This document shows, in pieces, positions 35,532 through 48,231 of a stretch of DNA of 64,000 bases; the first letter of the stretch is position 1, and every line of letters starts with the position of its first letter. A program made the translations under genes and the position numbers. The notes under the pieces are model-generated. The model was given only the letters and a program-made list of their open reading frames with translations. It was not told the origin of the DNA and made no database searches. The stretch lies in assembly GCA_963921195.1 (NCBI GenBank), contig OY992536.1, forward strand, positions 180,738,995 to 180,802,994, in the 5' to 3' direction. The stretch comes from Pegoplata infirma (taxonomy: Eukaryota > Arthropoda > Insecta > Diptera > Anthomyiidae).

Positions 35532-37171
35532 TATTAATACATATTCGACTCTACTCCCATTGAGAATTAGAAGACCCACTTAAAATATAATATTTTAAAG
35601 GTCGAATAAAACCATTTTTATTCTTATAAAAATAAACAACCCAAATTAAAGTGTTATTGATTTTGTTGAACTCTTTTGTTTTCAGAATTTTTCAGAATTC
35701 TGAAGACGAAAATTTCTTCAATATTTGTTAATATTTTATTTTTTTAAATTTTAAATCAACTGTAGGTCAGTTATAGTTTATATTAAAAATTTTTCATGTT
35801 GATCAATAGTTAATCGTTAAATATTGATATCAATATCTAAAAAAAAAATAAAACACTTGCCCCGACACATATGAGTACTTATAAATCTATATTAATATTT
35901 TTAGTATATTAGATTTTAGATAATTTTAAACATGATTGAATGCATTTGTTTTGGTAACTGATAAGATAAAACAAATTTAATACACATTTTTGTTGTTGAT
36001 TTCTTTATAATACAAACAAACAAAAAAAAAAAAACGAAACTAACAATAAGTGCGATATAATTGTATAATTATATAAATACGAGGGTCGCTAATGTCAATA
36101 AGTATTTTTTCCTGCTGAAATCAGGTGTATAATCAAATTCTCAATACTTTAAATTCAGCAAACAACTGAACTTAATCTGTTTTTTTACTAATTCGGTGTA
36201 CAGGATTTCCAAAACTTGCTATACTCAACCAAAAAAAGAAAATAAGAATTACTACTTTCATTTTCTTAAAACCAAAAAGGTGTGTAACTTGGATTTGTAA
36301 CTAGGATAACAATTCACCTGCTGGTGAATAAAAATAAATTTTACCACCTGGTGAATAAAACATAACATAATTATTTTTCATGATTCGTTTTTATCAACTT
36401 TTTTTCATTATGTTTTTTATATTTTTTTTATAATTTTTTTTTTCATCAATTTCTTTTCCCCAAAATTATTTTCATCAAAAATTTCTTTTATTAACAAAAT
36501 TTGTTTTTTCATAAACATTATTTTTCTTAAAAAAATTGTATTTTTTCTTCAATTTTTTTTTCTTTGTACAAAAATGTATTTTTTTTACCAACATTTTTTT
36601 ATACCCTCCACTCAAGTGATAGAGGGTATATATAAGTTTGTCATTCCGTTTGTAACAAATCGAAATATTGGTCTAGGACCCCATAAAGTATATGGGGCAT
36701 TCCATGTCAAAGCGGACACTTTGAATTTTTTTTTTTAGATTTTCCCAATTTGTTTACAGTTTTTAGTACCCTTTGAAACTCCTTCGTGGTAAATTTTCAG
36801 ATTTTTTTGATGAACCGTTCAAAATATATCGAATTTTTAAAAATTGGTTGTTTGTTCCTTTACTCAAACTTCTTTTACTCATAACTTCTTCAATAATGGT
36901 CCAAATTTCAATTTTTTTTCAAAATTTTTGTTTTTTTACGTACTTTAAAAAAAGTGCCAAAAAAATCTTAAAAGCTCTCTAGTATGCGATTTTTAAGTTT
37001 TAAAAATTAAATCTCATTTTTGAAAATGTTTGTACTCTTTGATTTTTTGAAATTTTTTTGTGTAAAACTTCTATCGATTCTACAAATTTTTTGTCCATTA
37101 GGATCGTGGGATAACGATTATTACTATTTTTAAAATTTTTTGAAAAAAATTTATTGTAATTTTCTAATCTT

Positions 37172-37272
37172 TTTTTTTTTTGTTAAATACTTTATTATCT
37201 GGATTATTGAATCTGCCTATTCTTGGCCTAACAATAAGTGTATAAATCTTACAAAACTAACTTAAATACTAG
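37172..37272 (-). mobile_element. 5'-truncated LINE 3' end with 12-bp target duplication
   Basis: On the minus strand it ends AATAATCCAGATAATAAAGT and a poly(A) run. It is flanked by perfect repeats TTTTCTAATCTT (37160-37171 and 37273-37284), as expected of target-primed reverse transcription. About 100 bp remain. Confidence 0.82.
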
Positions 37273-37501
37273 TTTTCTAATCTTAAAATCATTTCTACTG
37301 CTCCAATGGTGCGTCATAGAGGGGTAATTTATAAGACCGACCCCCATTAATTTTTACGTCTTAACATTTCTTTGGAACAAACTAATACCCTATCTCCAAT
37401 TTCTAAGGGGGCTCCCACACAAAACGACATTTTTTAAAATTTGCTCCAACCGCTCTAACTGCCCTAATAGTGCCCCTAGAGTAACAAAATTTATGACCGA
37501 C

Positions 37502-38005
37502 CAGGGATGGAAAATAGAAATTTTGAAATGGTACTGGAGTTCTACCAAAAAAGTACTTTTTGGCCCTCGACGGTACTAAAAAAAATAATGCCCAGTTTCC
37601 GTACGACGAACGTTATTCGTCTGTGACGAATTTACATATATTTTATTACAATAACAAAATACATGCAAATTCGTCTCAAACGAATAACGTTCGTGGTACA
37701 GAAACTGGGCATAATTCAATATAAAAGAACTAAATCGAAGACATCCTCATCCATTTATTTATTTTTTAGAGAAAACTCTATTTAAGGTTGACTACAATAA
37801 AAAATTTAATTTATTTAAAGCTTTTAAAGCATTTTGCCAATAAAAATCGGTAGATTTTCGAAAATTTTATTAGATTTGGTTGAACAAATGTATGAAATCG
37901 TCTGGTGAAGAAAAGGTATTAAATCAGTCGCGGGGGTACTACGGTATCTTTGAGAGTGAAAAAAGTACTGAAAAAAGTACTAAAGTACTAGATTTTCCAT
38001 CCCTG
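37502..38005. mobile_element. hAT-like MITE, 504 bp, 8-bp duplication
   Basis: Ends CAGGGATGGAAAAT and ATTTTCCATCCCTG with perfect TGACCGAC repeats (37494-37501 and 38006-38013). Contains GTACT-rich subterminal repeats and a nested Harbinger-like MITE. Confidence 0.93.
37589..37711. mobile_element. PIF/Harbinger-like MITE, 123 bp, TAA duplication
   Basis: Ends TGCCCAGTTTCCGTAC and GTACAGAAACTGGGCA, flanked by TAA (37586-37588 and 37712-37714). Interior CGAACGTTATTCGT is mirrored. Confidence 0.9.
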
Positions 38006-39109
38006 TGACCGACCCACAATATTTTTTTAGTCAAAACATTTTCTCTGAACACACCTACCCTCTATCTTTAACTGTTAAAGCGGTCCCCATACAATTTTTT
38101 TTTTTTTGTAAATTTGTTTTATTTAATCAGCTTCTACCGGTCCAATGGTGCGTCCAAGAAGGGTCATTGGTGAGACCGACCACCATTTATTTTTTTCCTT
38201 CAACATATTATTAAAACATACCTACGCCCTATCTCCACTTCCTAAGTAGGCTCCCATACAAATAACAGTTGGAGCAAATTTTATAAAAATGTAATTTTGA
38301 ATGGAAGCCTACTTAGGGAGTGGAGATAGGGCTGTGGTATGTTTTACAAAAATGTTGAAGGTTAAAAATAAATGGGAGTCGGCCTCACTAATGACCCCTC
38401 TCGGACGCACCATTGCACAGTGCCACATTTGGCGAATCTAGCACGACAAAAATCAAAAAAAAAAGTTCTCCGATTTTCATGATATGTTTGTATGTATTAT
38501 AGAACATTTCTAATAGCACGGAAATAATCATATAAGATCGATAATTCTTTTCGTTAATAACAGGTGGGTGCATAAAGTTGCATCTTGTAAAATCCTGTAA
38601 CTAGTGTACTTAATTTCGTATAATTTAAGTCGAGTTTAAACTGTTGTAACTTTTGAACAAAAAGAGATATTTATCCACTCTTTTTTGGTAATTTTAAAGG
38701 ATATTTAAATGCTTTAAGTCATATCTTTTCTTTTTTTTAAACAAATTTTTCTGTTTTTTATTAAAATTTTAACAAAATACAAATTTTTGAAAAGAAAATT
38801 ATATATTGATTTTCTTTGATGAAATATAACTTTTGTTTTTGGTCCGTATTGGTCGCCGGACTTTTTCAGATATATTGACCAATATCCATAGTACTTATTT
38901 CAACGGCTAAATTTGCGACCGTCTGCGACGCCGACTACAGTGGGGTGATATGTAAACCTTGTTTTTACATATTTTTTAAACATATTTAAAAAAAGTAGGC
39001 GTGGTAGTTGTCTGACTTTATATTTAACAATCGGACACTTTTTTTTTCAAAGTGTCCGATTTGACATGGAATGCCCCATATATATTCATGATCCTCGATC
39101 GATTTTAAG

Positions 39110-42100
39110 CAAGGATGGGTACCAATTCGATAAAAGTATTGGTATTGGTATTGGTTTTTAAAATTATATTAGTATTGGTATAGGTATTGGTTTTCATTTT
39201 TTGTTGAATTGGTATAGGTTTCGGTATTGGTTTTGAATTATTTAGGTATTGGGTATTGGTATTGGTTTTAACCTCGAATAGGTATCGGTTTTTAATAAGT
39301 ATTGGTATTTATCTTATATCGGTTTTGGAATTTGTATGCAAAAGGTTTTGTCGTTAATATTAATTAATTAAACGTACGTCGTCCTTCTGTCCGCTCCATA
39401 GTGGAGAAAAATATACGTTTATGTGCAATTTTTAACCGAGTTTAGTTTTGAATTAAGTAGAGATGGGCTCATAAGCAGATTAGAGCGTGATTCACGTGAT
39501 TCACACGTGAGTGTGACTGAATTCAATTTTATTCACGTGATTGTGAGTGGAGAAAAAAATTGCGTGAGTGAGTGTGCGTGAGTAAGATTTTTGCGTGAGT
39601 GAGTGTGCGTGAGTCGATTTTTTTGCGTGAGTTTGCGTGATTTTTTCACTTCATATTTCCTTTCGTACCAAAAAATGTACAAAAAAATTGTAAAATTTGG
39701 CTTAACTTAAGATTTCATCCCGAAAAAAGCAAAAAAAAAATGTAAAATTTCTCTGAACTTTAAATTTTGCTTAAAATTTTGAAAGATTTTTCAAAATTTT
39801 AGTTTTTGATTTTTTTTGTATAAATAAGAGTTTTGTGAGTGTGAGTCAACGTGAGTGTGAGCGAAGCTTGCGTGAGTGCACGTGAGTGTGAGTTGTGTTA
39901 AATTTACTCACTTGATTGTGAGTGCGAGTGAGTAGAAAAAATATGCTCGTGAGTGAGTGTGCGTGATTAAAATATATTTTTAATAATCGACTTTATATTT
40001 AATAATGCAATATAATGCGATTTTAAAGTGGGATAGTGACTATGTTTTAATCCGTTAAGAACTTAAAGTTTAGTTAACCCATTAGGGAATTACACACTAT
40101 CAAATGTTGACAATTTATTGGGCTCTCACAGTAAGTTGTTTATAATAGTAAACTTGTCATCGCCGTGTATCGGAAGGGGTAAGCCGTTACCTACCAAGTG
40201 TTTGATTTATTTTAAAGGGTGCTATTAGGTATATTATATAAAAATTTCCATACGTTATCTGTTTTGCGAAGGCTCCCCCGTAACGAATTACATAAACAAC
40301 GTTTTTTTTTAACTTGTTTCAATTCTTATGGAGCTACAAAAAAAAAACGCTGTCAGATGCTGCTTAATCTTTAATTATAGATTATTTTACATATAATGAA
40401 GTATTACTATTCAAAAAATTAGCTGCGTAGGCCTGCGTAGCGATTTTTTAAAATTATTTTTGTAATTTTGGTCTATCAATAATTATAATTCTAAACCTAG
40501 GCATCGATGAACGCGACTCACGTATATGTTGAGAATCGCGAAGGATTATTAGTAATTTGTTTTTAACATAGTAGAGCGTCGAAATCTTGAACAAAGTTCG
40601 TGCTGAATTAAAATTATTTTTGATTTTATGATTTTTAAATAACCGATTTAAGTCGCATTCAGTTGGTGAAAAAATTCTTAATAAAAATATTGTTATAAAT
40701 AATAATAAATTTAATACTATCATTTGAATTGGTTAATAAACTCTTTGGTTTTTTTTAAATTTGTTTGACATGTCATTTCAACGGAGAGAGATATTTGAAG
40801 TTTGGTGTAAATGCGACAGTGCTTCTGATCGGAACTCAACAGTTATCAATTATATCTTGTCCAAACTTGGAAATAACATCTGCAACGAGAATGATAGCTA
40901 TAAAAAATTAACTGTTAGTGTGTGTAGTAAATTCAAATGTAGATGGGCCAGTGTTTCTCACAATTTATATAGTTTTGAAAATCATTACAATATATGGTTG
41001 AATGAAAATATAGATTTTCTAGTAGAAGACGAAGAACCAGGACCTTCACAACCTCGATGGCGTCTTTTTGGAAACGACAAAAAAATCCAAGAGGAGTCGT
41101 GTTTCGGATCTTGTACAAAATAACATCAAGGAATAATTATTGGTCGCTACGAAAGTAAGTCTGTACAAATCTGGAAAGAGAGATGCAGCCCAATTATTAG
41201 ATTAAATTAAAAAAACACCAAAAAGGGCTACAAAAATGAAAAAAGCCGTATTTTACCCCTCTGAAGCACCGACATAATACACACCAGAAGAGGCAATGGG
41301 ACTATACATTGACAAAAGGTTAACTAAAAATTCGTATATGCTTATGCAATCAGGTGCTAGGACTCCTATTTTAGTAATATGCTGGATGTAGGGTATATGT
41401 CCAAATGTTATCAGATTTCACTTACAATATTTGATAACCCCATTTACTTTTCAAAAAGTATAAAATTCTTATTTTAAACATAATTTTCCACAGCTAACAG
41501 GTACAAAAAAAAATACTACTGAGGTAGTCGTATATAACACCTTTTGGGGCACCCTGTATTGAAAAACAGTTTCTTATTATTCATTATACAAAAAGCTCAT
41601 ATCCTTAGCTATAAAATCTCCAAGTATTGTTATCGGATCAGACCAATAGTTTAGAAGATATGATTTTTTTCCTGCCAGATTGGTGTTTTTTCCCACTGTG
41701 CATCGTTTTGCAGAATAAAAACGTAATGAATACAGAACAAAGATTTTTTTAAACATGTAGCCCTTAAGCTCTCAAAAATAGCAAGTGTGAACCGTACACT
41801 AAAATAAAATAAATTCTTATATAATATGACTGTGCCCGGCACAGTGAGCCTATAATAAAACAAAAAAAAATGTTGGATTCTGGTGTTGTGACATAAAATT
41901 TTGTAACGACTGCTTGATTGGAATTTCCAAAAAAGGACATTAGTATTTTTTTTACAACCCAAAGAACAGTGCAGTGACATATAATGTATATCAAATATAA
42001 ACAATGTTTGCAAAAGAAAAAATTTCATCACAAAAAAGGTCTAAATTTTTTAAGATCTTTTATTACGGGTCATAAAAATCAAATTTGCTTAAAAAGAAGT

Positions 42101-42809
42101 AAAAAAAATATATTTTTTTATGTTTTTATTGCTTTTTAAATTCAAGTAGCTAACTCCTTTTTGTTATATGACATTGCATGCAAACGATTACTGATCGATG
42201 GAACATCTTTTGTGAACATCTTTAGCAAGTCGTTAGTCAGGTAAAACTTGAATGTCAAAAATGTATCACAGAAAAGGTCTAAATTTTTTAAGATATACTT
42301 TTATTAGGGGTCATAACAATCGAATTGGGTTAAAAATAAGGAAATGGTACGTGACAAAACAAATTGTTTTATGTTTTTATGGCTTTTAAAATTCAAGTAG
42401 CTAACTCCTTTTTGTTATGTGACATTGCATGCAAACGATTACTGATCGATGTAACATCTTTTGTGAATATCTTTAGCAATTCGTTAGTCAGGTAAAACCC
42501 AATAATGTGATGGAAAGAAAATGTTTGAATTCATAATTACAACAAACAAAAATAAGAATACAAAAAACCGAAACAAAACCGATACGAAAGTAGAAAAAAA
42601 TGAATTGGTATTGGTTTTTTATTGGTATTGGTTTTGGAGAATAAAAGTATTGGTTTTTAATTGGTATTGGTAGTGGGGAATCGGTATTGGTTTTTTATCG
42701 GTATTGGTATCGCACAAATAAAGGTATTGGTTTTTAATTGGTATTGGTTTTCAATTTGAATTGGTATTAACGGGTATTGGTATCGAAAAGGTATTGGTAC
42801 CCATCATTG
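39110..42809. mobile_element. hAT-like element, 3.7 kb, 8-bp duplication, decayed
   Basis: Ends CAAGGATGGGTACCAAT and TTGGTACCCATCATTG, flanked by perfect ATTTTAAG (39102-39109 and 42810-42817). The intact DINE copy at about 54166 shows the empty site. Both subterminal zones are GGTATTGGTTTT simple repeats. At 3.7 kb it is the largest hAT-type element here, and it contains a decayed coding segment at 40761-41400, a GTGAGT-rich tract at 39480-39960 and a direct duplication at 42032-42246/42262-42497. Confidence 0.9.
40761..41400 (+). pseudogene. Decayed coding segment of unknown family
   Basis: An open stretch of 120 codons (from MFDMSFQRREIFEVWCKCDS) runs to a stop at 41121. A shifted frame (about 41090-41370) continues with readable protein-like sequence such as VATKVSLYKSGKRDAAQLLD interrupted by stops (at about 41130, 41205 and 41275). 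Cys-rich and hydrophilic. It could be an accessory or transposase-like protein of the surrounding element or captured DNA; no domain is recognised. Confidence 0.45.
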
Positions 42810-44023
42810 ATTTTAAGTCGATCTAGCGATGTCCGTCCGTCCGTCTATCTGTCTGTCTGTCCGAAGAAAACACGCTAACTTTTGAAAGACTTTACAGAGG
42901 CTACTAAAGTTTGGCATATATGTTGGTCATTTACCTGGTCAGGTTGGTATTGCAATCCAGCCAAATCGGTCCAGTGGTTCAAAAGTTATGAGCAAAAGAG
43001 TAAATTTCGGTAAGGGTGTTTCTCGAATTTACGATAACTTTCGAAAGACAATAATGAGACTACTGAAGCTTGACATGTATCTTTGCCGTTCCCCAGGTCT
43101 ATTTGGTATCAAATTTCAGCTCAATCGGTCCAGGGGTTCAAAAGTTATAAGCAAAACCATGAATTTCAGATTAGTTTCATCTTAAATGCCACGTGTTTAA
43201 CAAGTTTTAAAAGCATTGGTGGTAACTTAACAATGCTTTTTAAACTTGTTTAGTTTTAAAAGCATTGGTTACTTAAAAATTACACTCGAAAAAAATTGTA
43301 CACTCAAAAAAAATTTTACACTCAAAAAAATTTAGTTTTTTTTTACAAAAATTACAATATTTTGTATACATACGCAAATGCATTCACTCAGAAATATTTT
43401 TACAGTAAAAAAAACATTACACTCGAAAAAAACTTAACACTCAAAAAAAAAATTAGTATTTTTTTTTTTTAAATGACAAAAAAAGAGTTTAAAGCAATGC
43501 TTTTTAAACTTATTTAGTTTTAAAAGCATTGGTTACTTAAAAATTACACTCGAAAAAAATTGTACACTCAAAAAAATTTTACACTCAAAAAAATTTAGTT
43601 TTTTTTTACAAAAATTACAAATATTTTTACAGTAAAAAAAACATTACACTCGAAAAAAACTTAACACTCAAAAAAAAAAATTAGTATTTTTTTTTTTTTT
43701 AAATGACAAAAAAAGAGTTTTTTACTCAAAATAAAATATTTCTAATCAAAGTTGTTAATTTTTTCACGTTTGAAAATTTACTATCCTTTCAAAAATGCAT
43801 TGTGGAGGGTATTCATAGATTCGGCAAAGTCAAATTTAACTTTTCTACTTGTTTTCATTATAAAAACTTTTTTTTCATCAAAATTTTTTTTCATCAATTT
43901 TTTTTTCCAAAAAATTTTTTGTTTTTATCAAAAATTTTTTATTCTATTGTCGAGACTATTTAGCAAATATTAAAATATATTAAAAAAAGGGAATTTAAAT
44001 GACAAATCGCTAATGTTTATAAA

Positions 44024-45165
44024 ATCTGAGAATTTTTCTATTGAAAAATTTTAAAATTTGCTTCAGGAAAAAATTGAGAATTTTTCTATAGAAAAACTGT
44101 ATTACACTCAAAAAAATAAAACTGTAAAGTTAGCAAAAAATTTAGTTAAATTTAACTAAAAAAACACCTGATTTTGAACCTACTAAATTTCTAGTTAATT
44201 TAACAACAAATATTTAGTTAACTTTTCGTAGAATGATTGTAGCAAAAAAAAACGTAATTTTAACTAAAAATTCAGCTGAAAATTTCGTAACATTTTTTAT
44301 TAGTTGAATTCAGCTAAACTTTTTGTAAAAAATTTTAAGTTTGTTAAATAACAACACTAACACTAACACTTCACTTATTTTTTCTTTATTTTTCACAGTA
44401 TTAAGTTAAGCTTAAGTAGGACTTATGAGATTTCCATAGGAGGCTACACAAGAAATGTTTAAAATTTTTCCTTTGACAAAAATGTTACAAAAAATCAGCA
44501 AATTAATTAGTAAAAATTCGTAATCCCAGTTTTAAAGTCAACAAAAAAAATTAATTCAAAATTTATACAAAACTAGTATTTTCGTAAATTGAACTTAACT
44601 AAAAAAAGTAGTTAAAACGCTGATTTTAACTAAAAATTTGCTAAAAAGCCAGTAAACTCTAGTTAACAAAAAAAAGTTTGTTAACTTTACAGTTTTATTT
44701 TTTTGAGTGTAGAATCTGACACTTTTTTAAAGGAAAATGAATCAAAATCTTAGAAATTTCTCAGAATCTTTCAGAATCTGAATGTTTTAGGAACCAAAAA
44801 TTTGTATAGAGGAAAAACGTTTCAGAATCTGATACTTTTTGAATAGAAAAATTATCTTAGAGTTTGAGACTGAGGCTTTTTCTATACGAAAAATGTCTTA
44901 GAAGCTATATCCTTTTCTATAGGTAAAATGTCTCAAAAGTTAAGACCTTTTGTATAGGAAAAATGTCTTAGAATCTGGGTCTTTTAGAAAAATGTCTGAG
45001 AACTAGAATTTATTTCTATAGAAAAAATGTTTCAGAAAATGATTAAAAAAAAAAACATTAAAGTCGTCTGATAATTTTGGTGTAGGCGGAACGTTTTGGA
45101 ATCACACACTTTTTCTGTAGAAAAAATGTCACAGAACCCGATGTTTTTTTTTTTTTAGGAAACGA
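44024..45165 (+). repeat. Decayed 35-bp minisatellite, interrupted
   Basis: Scattered units of TCTATAGGAAAAATGTCTCA and AGAATCTGA, much more diverged than in the introns, split by a MITE at 44105-44709. Same orientation as in MARCH5. Confidence 0.7.
44105..44709. mobile_element. TA-flanked MITE, 605 bp
   Basis: Ends TA|CACTCAAAAAAATAAAACTG and CAGTTTTATTTTTTTGAGTG|TA (over 25 bp of near-perfect inverted match, including AACTTTACAG). The interior repeats TTAACTAAAA motifs. Confidence 0.9.
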
Positions 45166-45197
45166 GTATAGGTTTAACATTCAGACAATTTTTCAAT

Positions 45198-45777
45198 AAA
45201 ATGTTAAATTTGTTGATACCCTTCACAACGGAAAAATGATTATTGTAAAAAACTTAATTTAAAAGAAATTACTTTTGAAAAAAAAATTAAAAAAATTTCC
45301 GCGAAAAAAAAAGTTTGTGAAAAAAAATCCGCGATTTTTTATTGCATTTGTAAACAAATATGTTCGTACTTGCTTAAATACCTTTCGGTGTTCAATTTTG
45401 TTCACATCTGTCAACCAGCAGCCGAATTAAAACATTTTGCATTTTTAGGTAATGTAGAATGTACCAAAATTTTCGAGGTGTCCTTACGTTTTCGTTCATA
45501 ACTTTTGAACCGCTAAACCGATATCACTTAAATGCAATACCAAACTTCTTGTGGCAACAACAAGTAATTATGTTAAGTTTCAGTAATATCAGTTTAATAT
45601 TTTGGCCGTGATCACCATTTCCACAGAAAGACAGATGGACAGACGGACATCGCTAGAACGTGTTAAATTCGATCTATGTACTTTAAGGGGCCCCAGACCT
45701 AAGTTTCGATGAGTTACAAACGGAATTACAAACTTATACAATATACCCTCTATTACTAATTGTAAGTGAAGGGTATA
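45198..45777 (-). mobile_element. DINE-1/INE-1-like element (copy c)
   Basis: Sense start TATACCCTTCACTTACAATT, then TTGTAATTCCGTTTGTAAC, and GTCCGTCTGTCCATCTG. The end GTGAAGGGTATCAACA is slightly truncated compared with copy a. Confidence 0.65.
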
Positions 45778-45779
45778 AA

Positions 45780-47480
45780 AACTCTGAACCAGAAATGTTT
45801 TCTCTTGGTAAAATGGCTCTATATTTGAGAATTTTTCTGTACGAAGAATTTTTCTAAACTTTTTCTTAGAAGAAAATTTTAAAAATTTTCTAAAACTTTT
45901 TTAAGGGAATACATTTTTTAAATTTGAAATTGTTTTTATAGAAAATTAATATTAAACACTTTAAAATCTTTATTAATAACGCAAATTCGTCTGACTTGCG
46001 TTTCCCTATCAGAAAAATTGTTTTATTAAACAAAAATTTACCCCTGTCAAACCTAAAAGCTGGATCCACGACTGCCCACATAAAAGGAAGGTATTCAATG
46101 ACTTACACTCCGATTGTTCTGAATATATATATCTTAAAAAGTACCGAGAAATAAGTTTAACCTGATATTTTAAGGGGCTATCTCGGTGGTTTAAAAAAGT
46201 GTTGCCAAAGAATTTAACACTGTTTTTTTTTTTTAATTTGTAAACATTTTGGAGGGTAAAAATAATTCGGCTCAACCAAATTTAATTTGTTTTACTGTTT
46301 TTTCCAAAAAAAAAATCTCAAGATTCTTAACAGAAGTATTCTTTCTTTTTTTTTAATTGAAAACCTTCATGTATGGATACCGTTAATGATAGAATTACAA
46401 AATCATCATATTATTAAACTAGCGCCTAGATTCTAGTTTATTTTGTGTTGTTTAATTTTTATCAACAAATCACGAATTCTATTTTATTCTATTTTTTTTT
46501 GTATTTAATTTATTTTATCTGTATGTATTTATTTACTCTTATCAAACTTCCCACAAAAAATAAAAATGAAATACAATGGCAATATGTTTGAGTATTGAAC
46601 CAACCATACCGCCACCATTAGCAAAGGTTATATATTAAATTAAATAGAAGTTCCTATAGTTGCCAGAAACGAAAGAACTACACTGAAGAAAAATAAAAAA
46701 TATATTTAAATTAAAAATGTTCAACTTTATTTTAAACATTTTTTGGAAAAAATAAAATTTTAATATTTATTATGAATATATTTGAAAATAAAATTTTTGT
46801 TTTAACGTTCACGTTTGAATTTTTATTATAACGAAAAATATTGTTTCATGCTTAATTTTATATTGAACAATATTATTTTCTCAGATTTTAAAACCATATA
46901 TTAAATTTTAATATGAAAAGATATTTAATTTAAATAATTTCATTGTAAAAATAAAATGTATATAAAATAAGTAGAAGAAAATTTCGTTTTATTTTGTCAG
47001 TGTTTTATATTTATTTTAAAGTTGTTTCTACTTGATTTAAATATTCCGTTTTTAAAGAAAATCGCAGTTGAACATTGGATTTCATAACAATTCTGTAATT
47101 TTCTTTTGTATTTCATTGTATAAACATGGCGTGCCGCACAGTGGATCAAAGATACACCAGGTAATTTTTTTCACTGTTTATTTTTTTAATAATAAAGTCT
47201 TTTAATATCTTTTAGAGTGCTCTGACTCCAAATATGACAAAAAAAAAAAACAAAAAAAATAAAAAAAAAATTAGAGGACCCCTGCGGCTCTAATTTTTTT
47301 AGAGCTGAAATCCTTATCCCACCAAAATCAAATTTTTTGTCGTAAATAAGCTAACCAAGTAGTGTAATAATTAATAACAAAAAAATTAAAAATCAAAAAA
47401 AAAATGTTGGTTAGGTTAGGTTAGAAAATGTTGGAGTTAAAACTCTAATCAAAATTTGTTGAAATTTACCCAATTAATAG
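45780..47480. other. AT-rich DNA, no gene
   Basis: Contains a DINE-end-like motif (GGAGGGTAAAAATAATTCGG, about 46252) and a (TTAGG) run at 47409. No coding region, RNA gene or resolved element is visible. Confidence 0.5.
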
Positions 47481-47482
47481 TA

Positions 47483-48152
47483 CACTCAAAATAATAACTC
47501 TGTTAAAAACTCTGTAAAATGACTGTAATCTCAATTCGACAGTTATTTGACAAAGTTATCTGTCGAAATACAGATTTTAATAATATACTTTGTATTTTCT
47601 TGTAACCGAAAAACAAAATTTTATCTGTAATTTTACTTTTTACTTTGTAATCTCTATTTTAGAGATAATAAACAGAGTTTTTTGTTAAAATACAGATTTT
47701 ATAAAATACTTATGTTTTTTCTCGTAACCAAAATACAAAATTTCAACTGTATTTTTATTTATTGCTCTGTAATTATAAACCCTGGAAAATTTTACGAGGA
47801 TGTCGTGTAAAATTGGAGGTACTCGTAAAAAACTTTCACAAAAATAAAAAAAAGTAAATTTACAATTTTTAAGCATTAAAGCGGGCAAATTTACTCGATG
47901 GCATTTTTCAATTGTCAACACCAGATTGGCTATTTGACCAGAAATCAAATAGTAAATAAAATAGTCAAATTCTGGTCGCTTTTATCAATATTTTACAGAT
48001 AATTCTGTAAATTTACAGTTTTTTTTATCGAAATCATTTTACAGAGTTTTCTTTGTAAAATAACAAAAAATCTTGCTGGTTGGAAATCTATGGTATTTTC
48101 TGCTGGCTCAGCAGAGTATCTCTGTAATTTAACAGAGTGATTATTTTGAGTG
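47483..48152. mobile_element. TA-flanked MITE, 670 bp
   Basis: Ends TA|CACTCAAAATAATAACTCTG and AACAGAGTGATTATTTTGAGTG|TA (26-bp inverted match with few differences). Interior repeats of TAAAATACAGATTTTA type. Related AACAGAGTTTT sequence lies at 29885-30305. Confidence 0.85.
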
Positions 48153-48231
48153 TAGGAAACTTGCGGCCCTTTGTTCCTACTAGGAACCACAGGACATAAT
48201 ATATATATATAATAGTAGGAAACTGGACTCC

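Larger units (their letters stand above)
33680..35572. repeat. Foldback repeat enclosing two DNA transposons
   Basis: 33680-33780 is mirrored by 34390-34458 plus 35533-35572 (for example GAATATGTATTAATA and ATTTAAATGACAAATCG). The centre holds the 33982-34359 element; the right arm is split by the 34461-35531 MITE. Confidence 0.7.
36694..39077. mobile_element. Unassigned DNA transposon, ATAT duplication, GGGGCATTCC ends
   Basis: Ends GGGGCATTCCATGTCAAA and TTTGACATGGAATGCCCC, flanked by ATAT (36690-36693 and 39078-39081). Comparison with the intact DINE stretch at 54141 (GTATATATTC) fixes the duplication at four bases. Internal direct and inverted modules (for example GACCGACC and CCCTATCTCCACTTCCTAAG) are shared with 54638-56565. 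It contains a LINE end and a hAT MITE. No transposase. Confidence 0.85.
36600..43856 (+). mobile_element. DINE-1/INE-1-like element (copy b), split by nested insertions
   Basis: DINE-like sequence survives at 36600-36693, 39078-39109 and 42810-43856. It starts TATACCCTCCACTCAAGTGA and ends GGAGGGTATTCATAGATTCG then AACTTTTCTACTTGTTTT. Between these pieces lie a 2.4-kb ATAT-duplicating element and a 3.7-kb hAT-like element. Both flanks are T-rich with TTTTTCATCAA repeats. Joining the pieces reproduces the uninterrupted order seen in the copy at 54052. Confidence 0.8.

Noticed and set aside
39480..39960. Separate hAT element starting TAGAGATGGGC near the GTGAGT-rich tract
   Set aside because: No inverted right end or duplication could be found.
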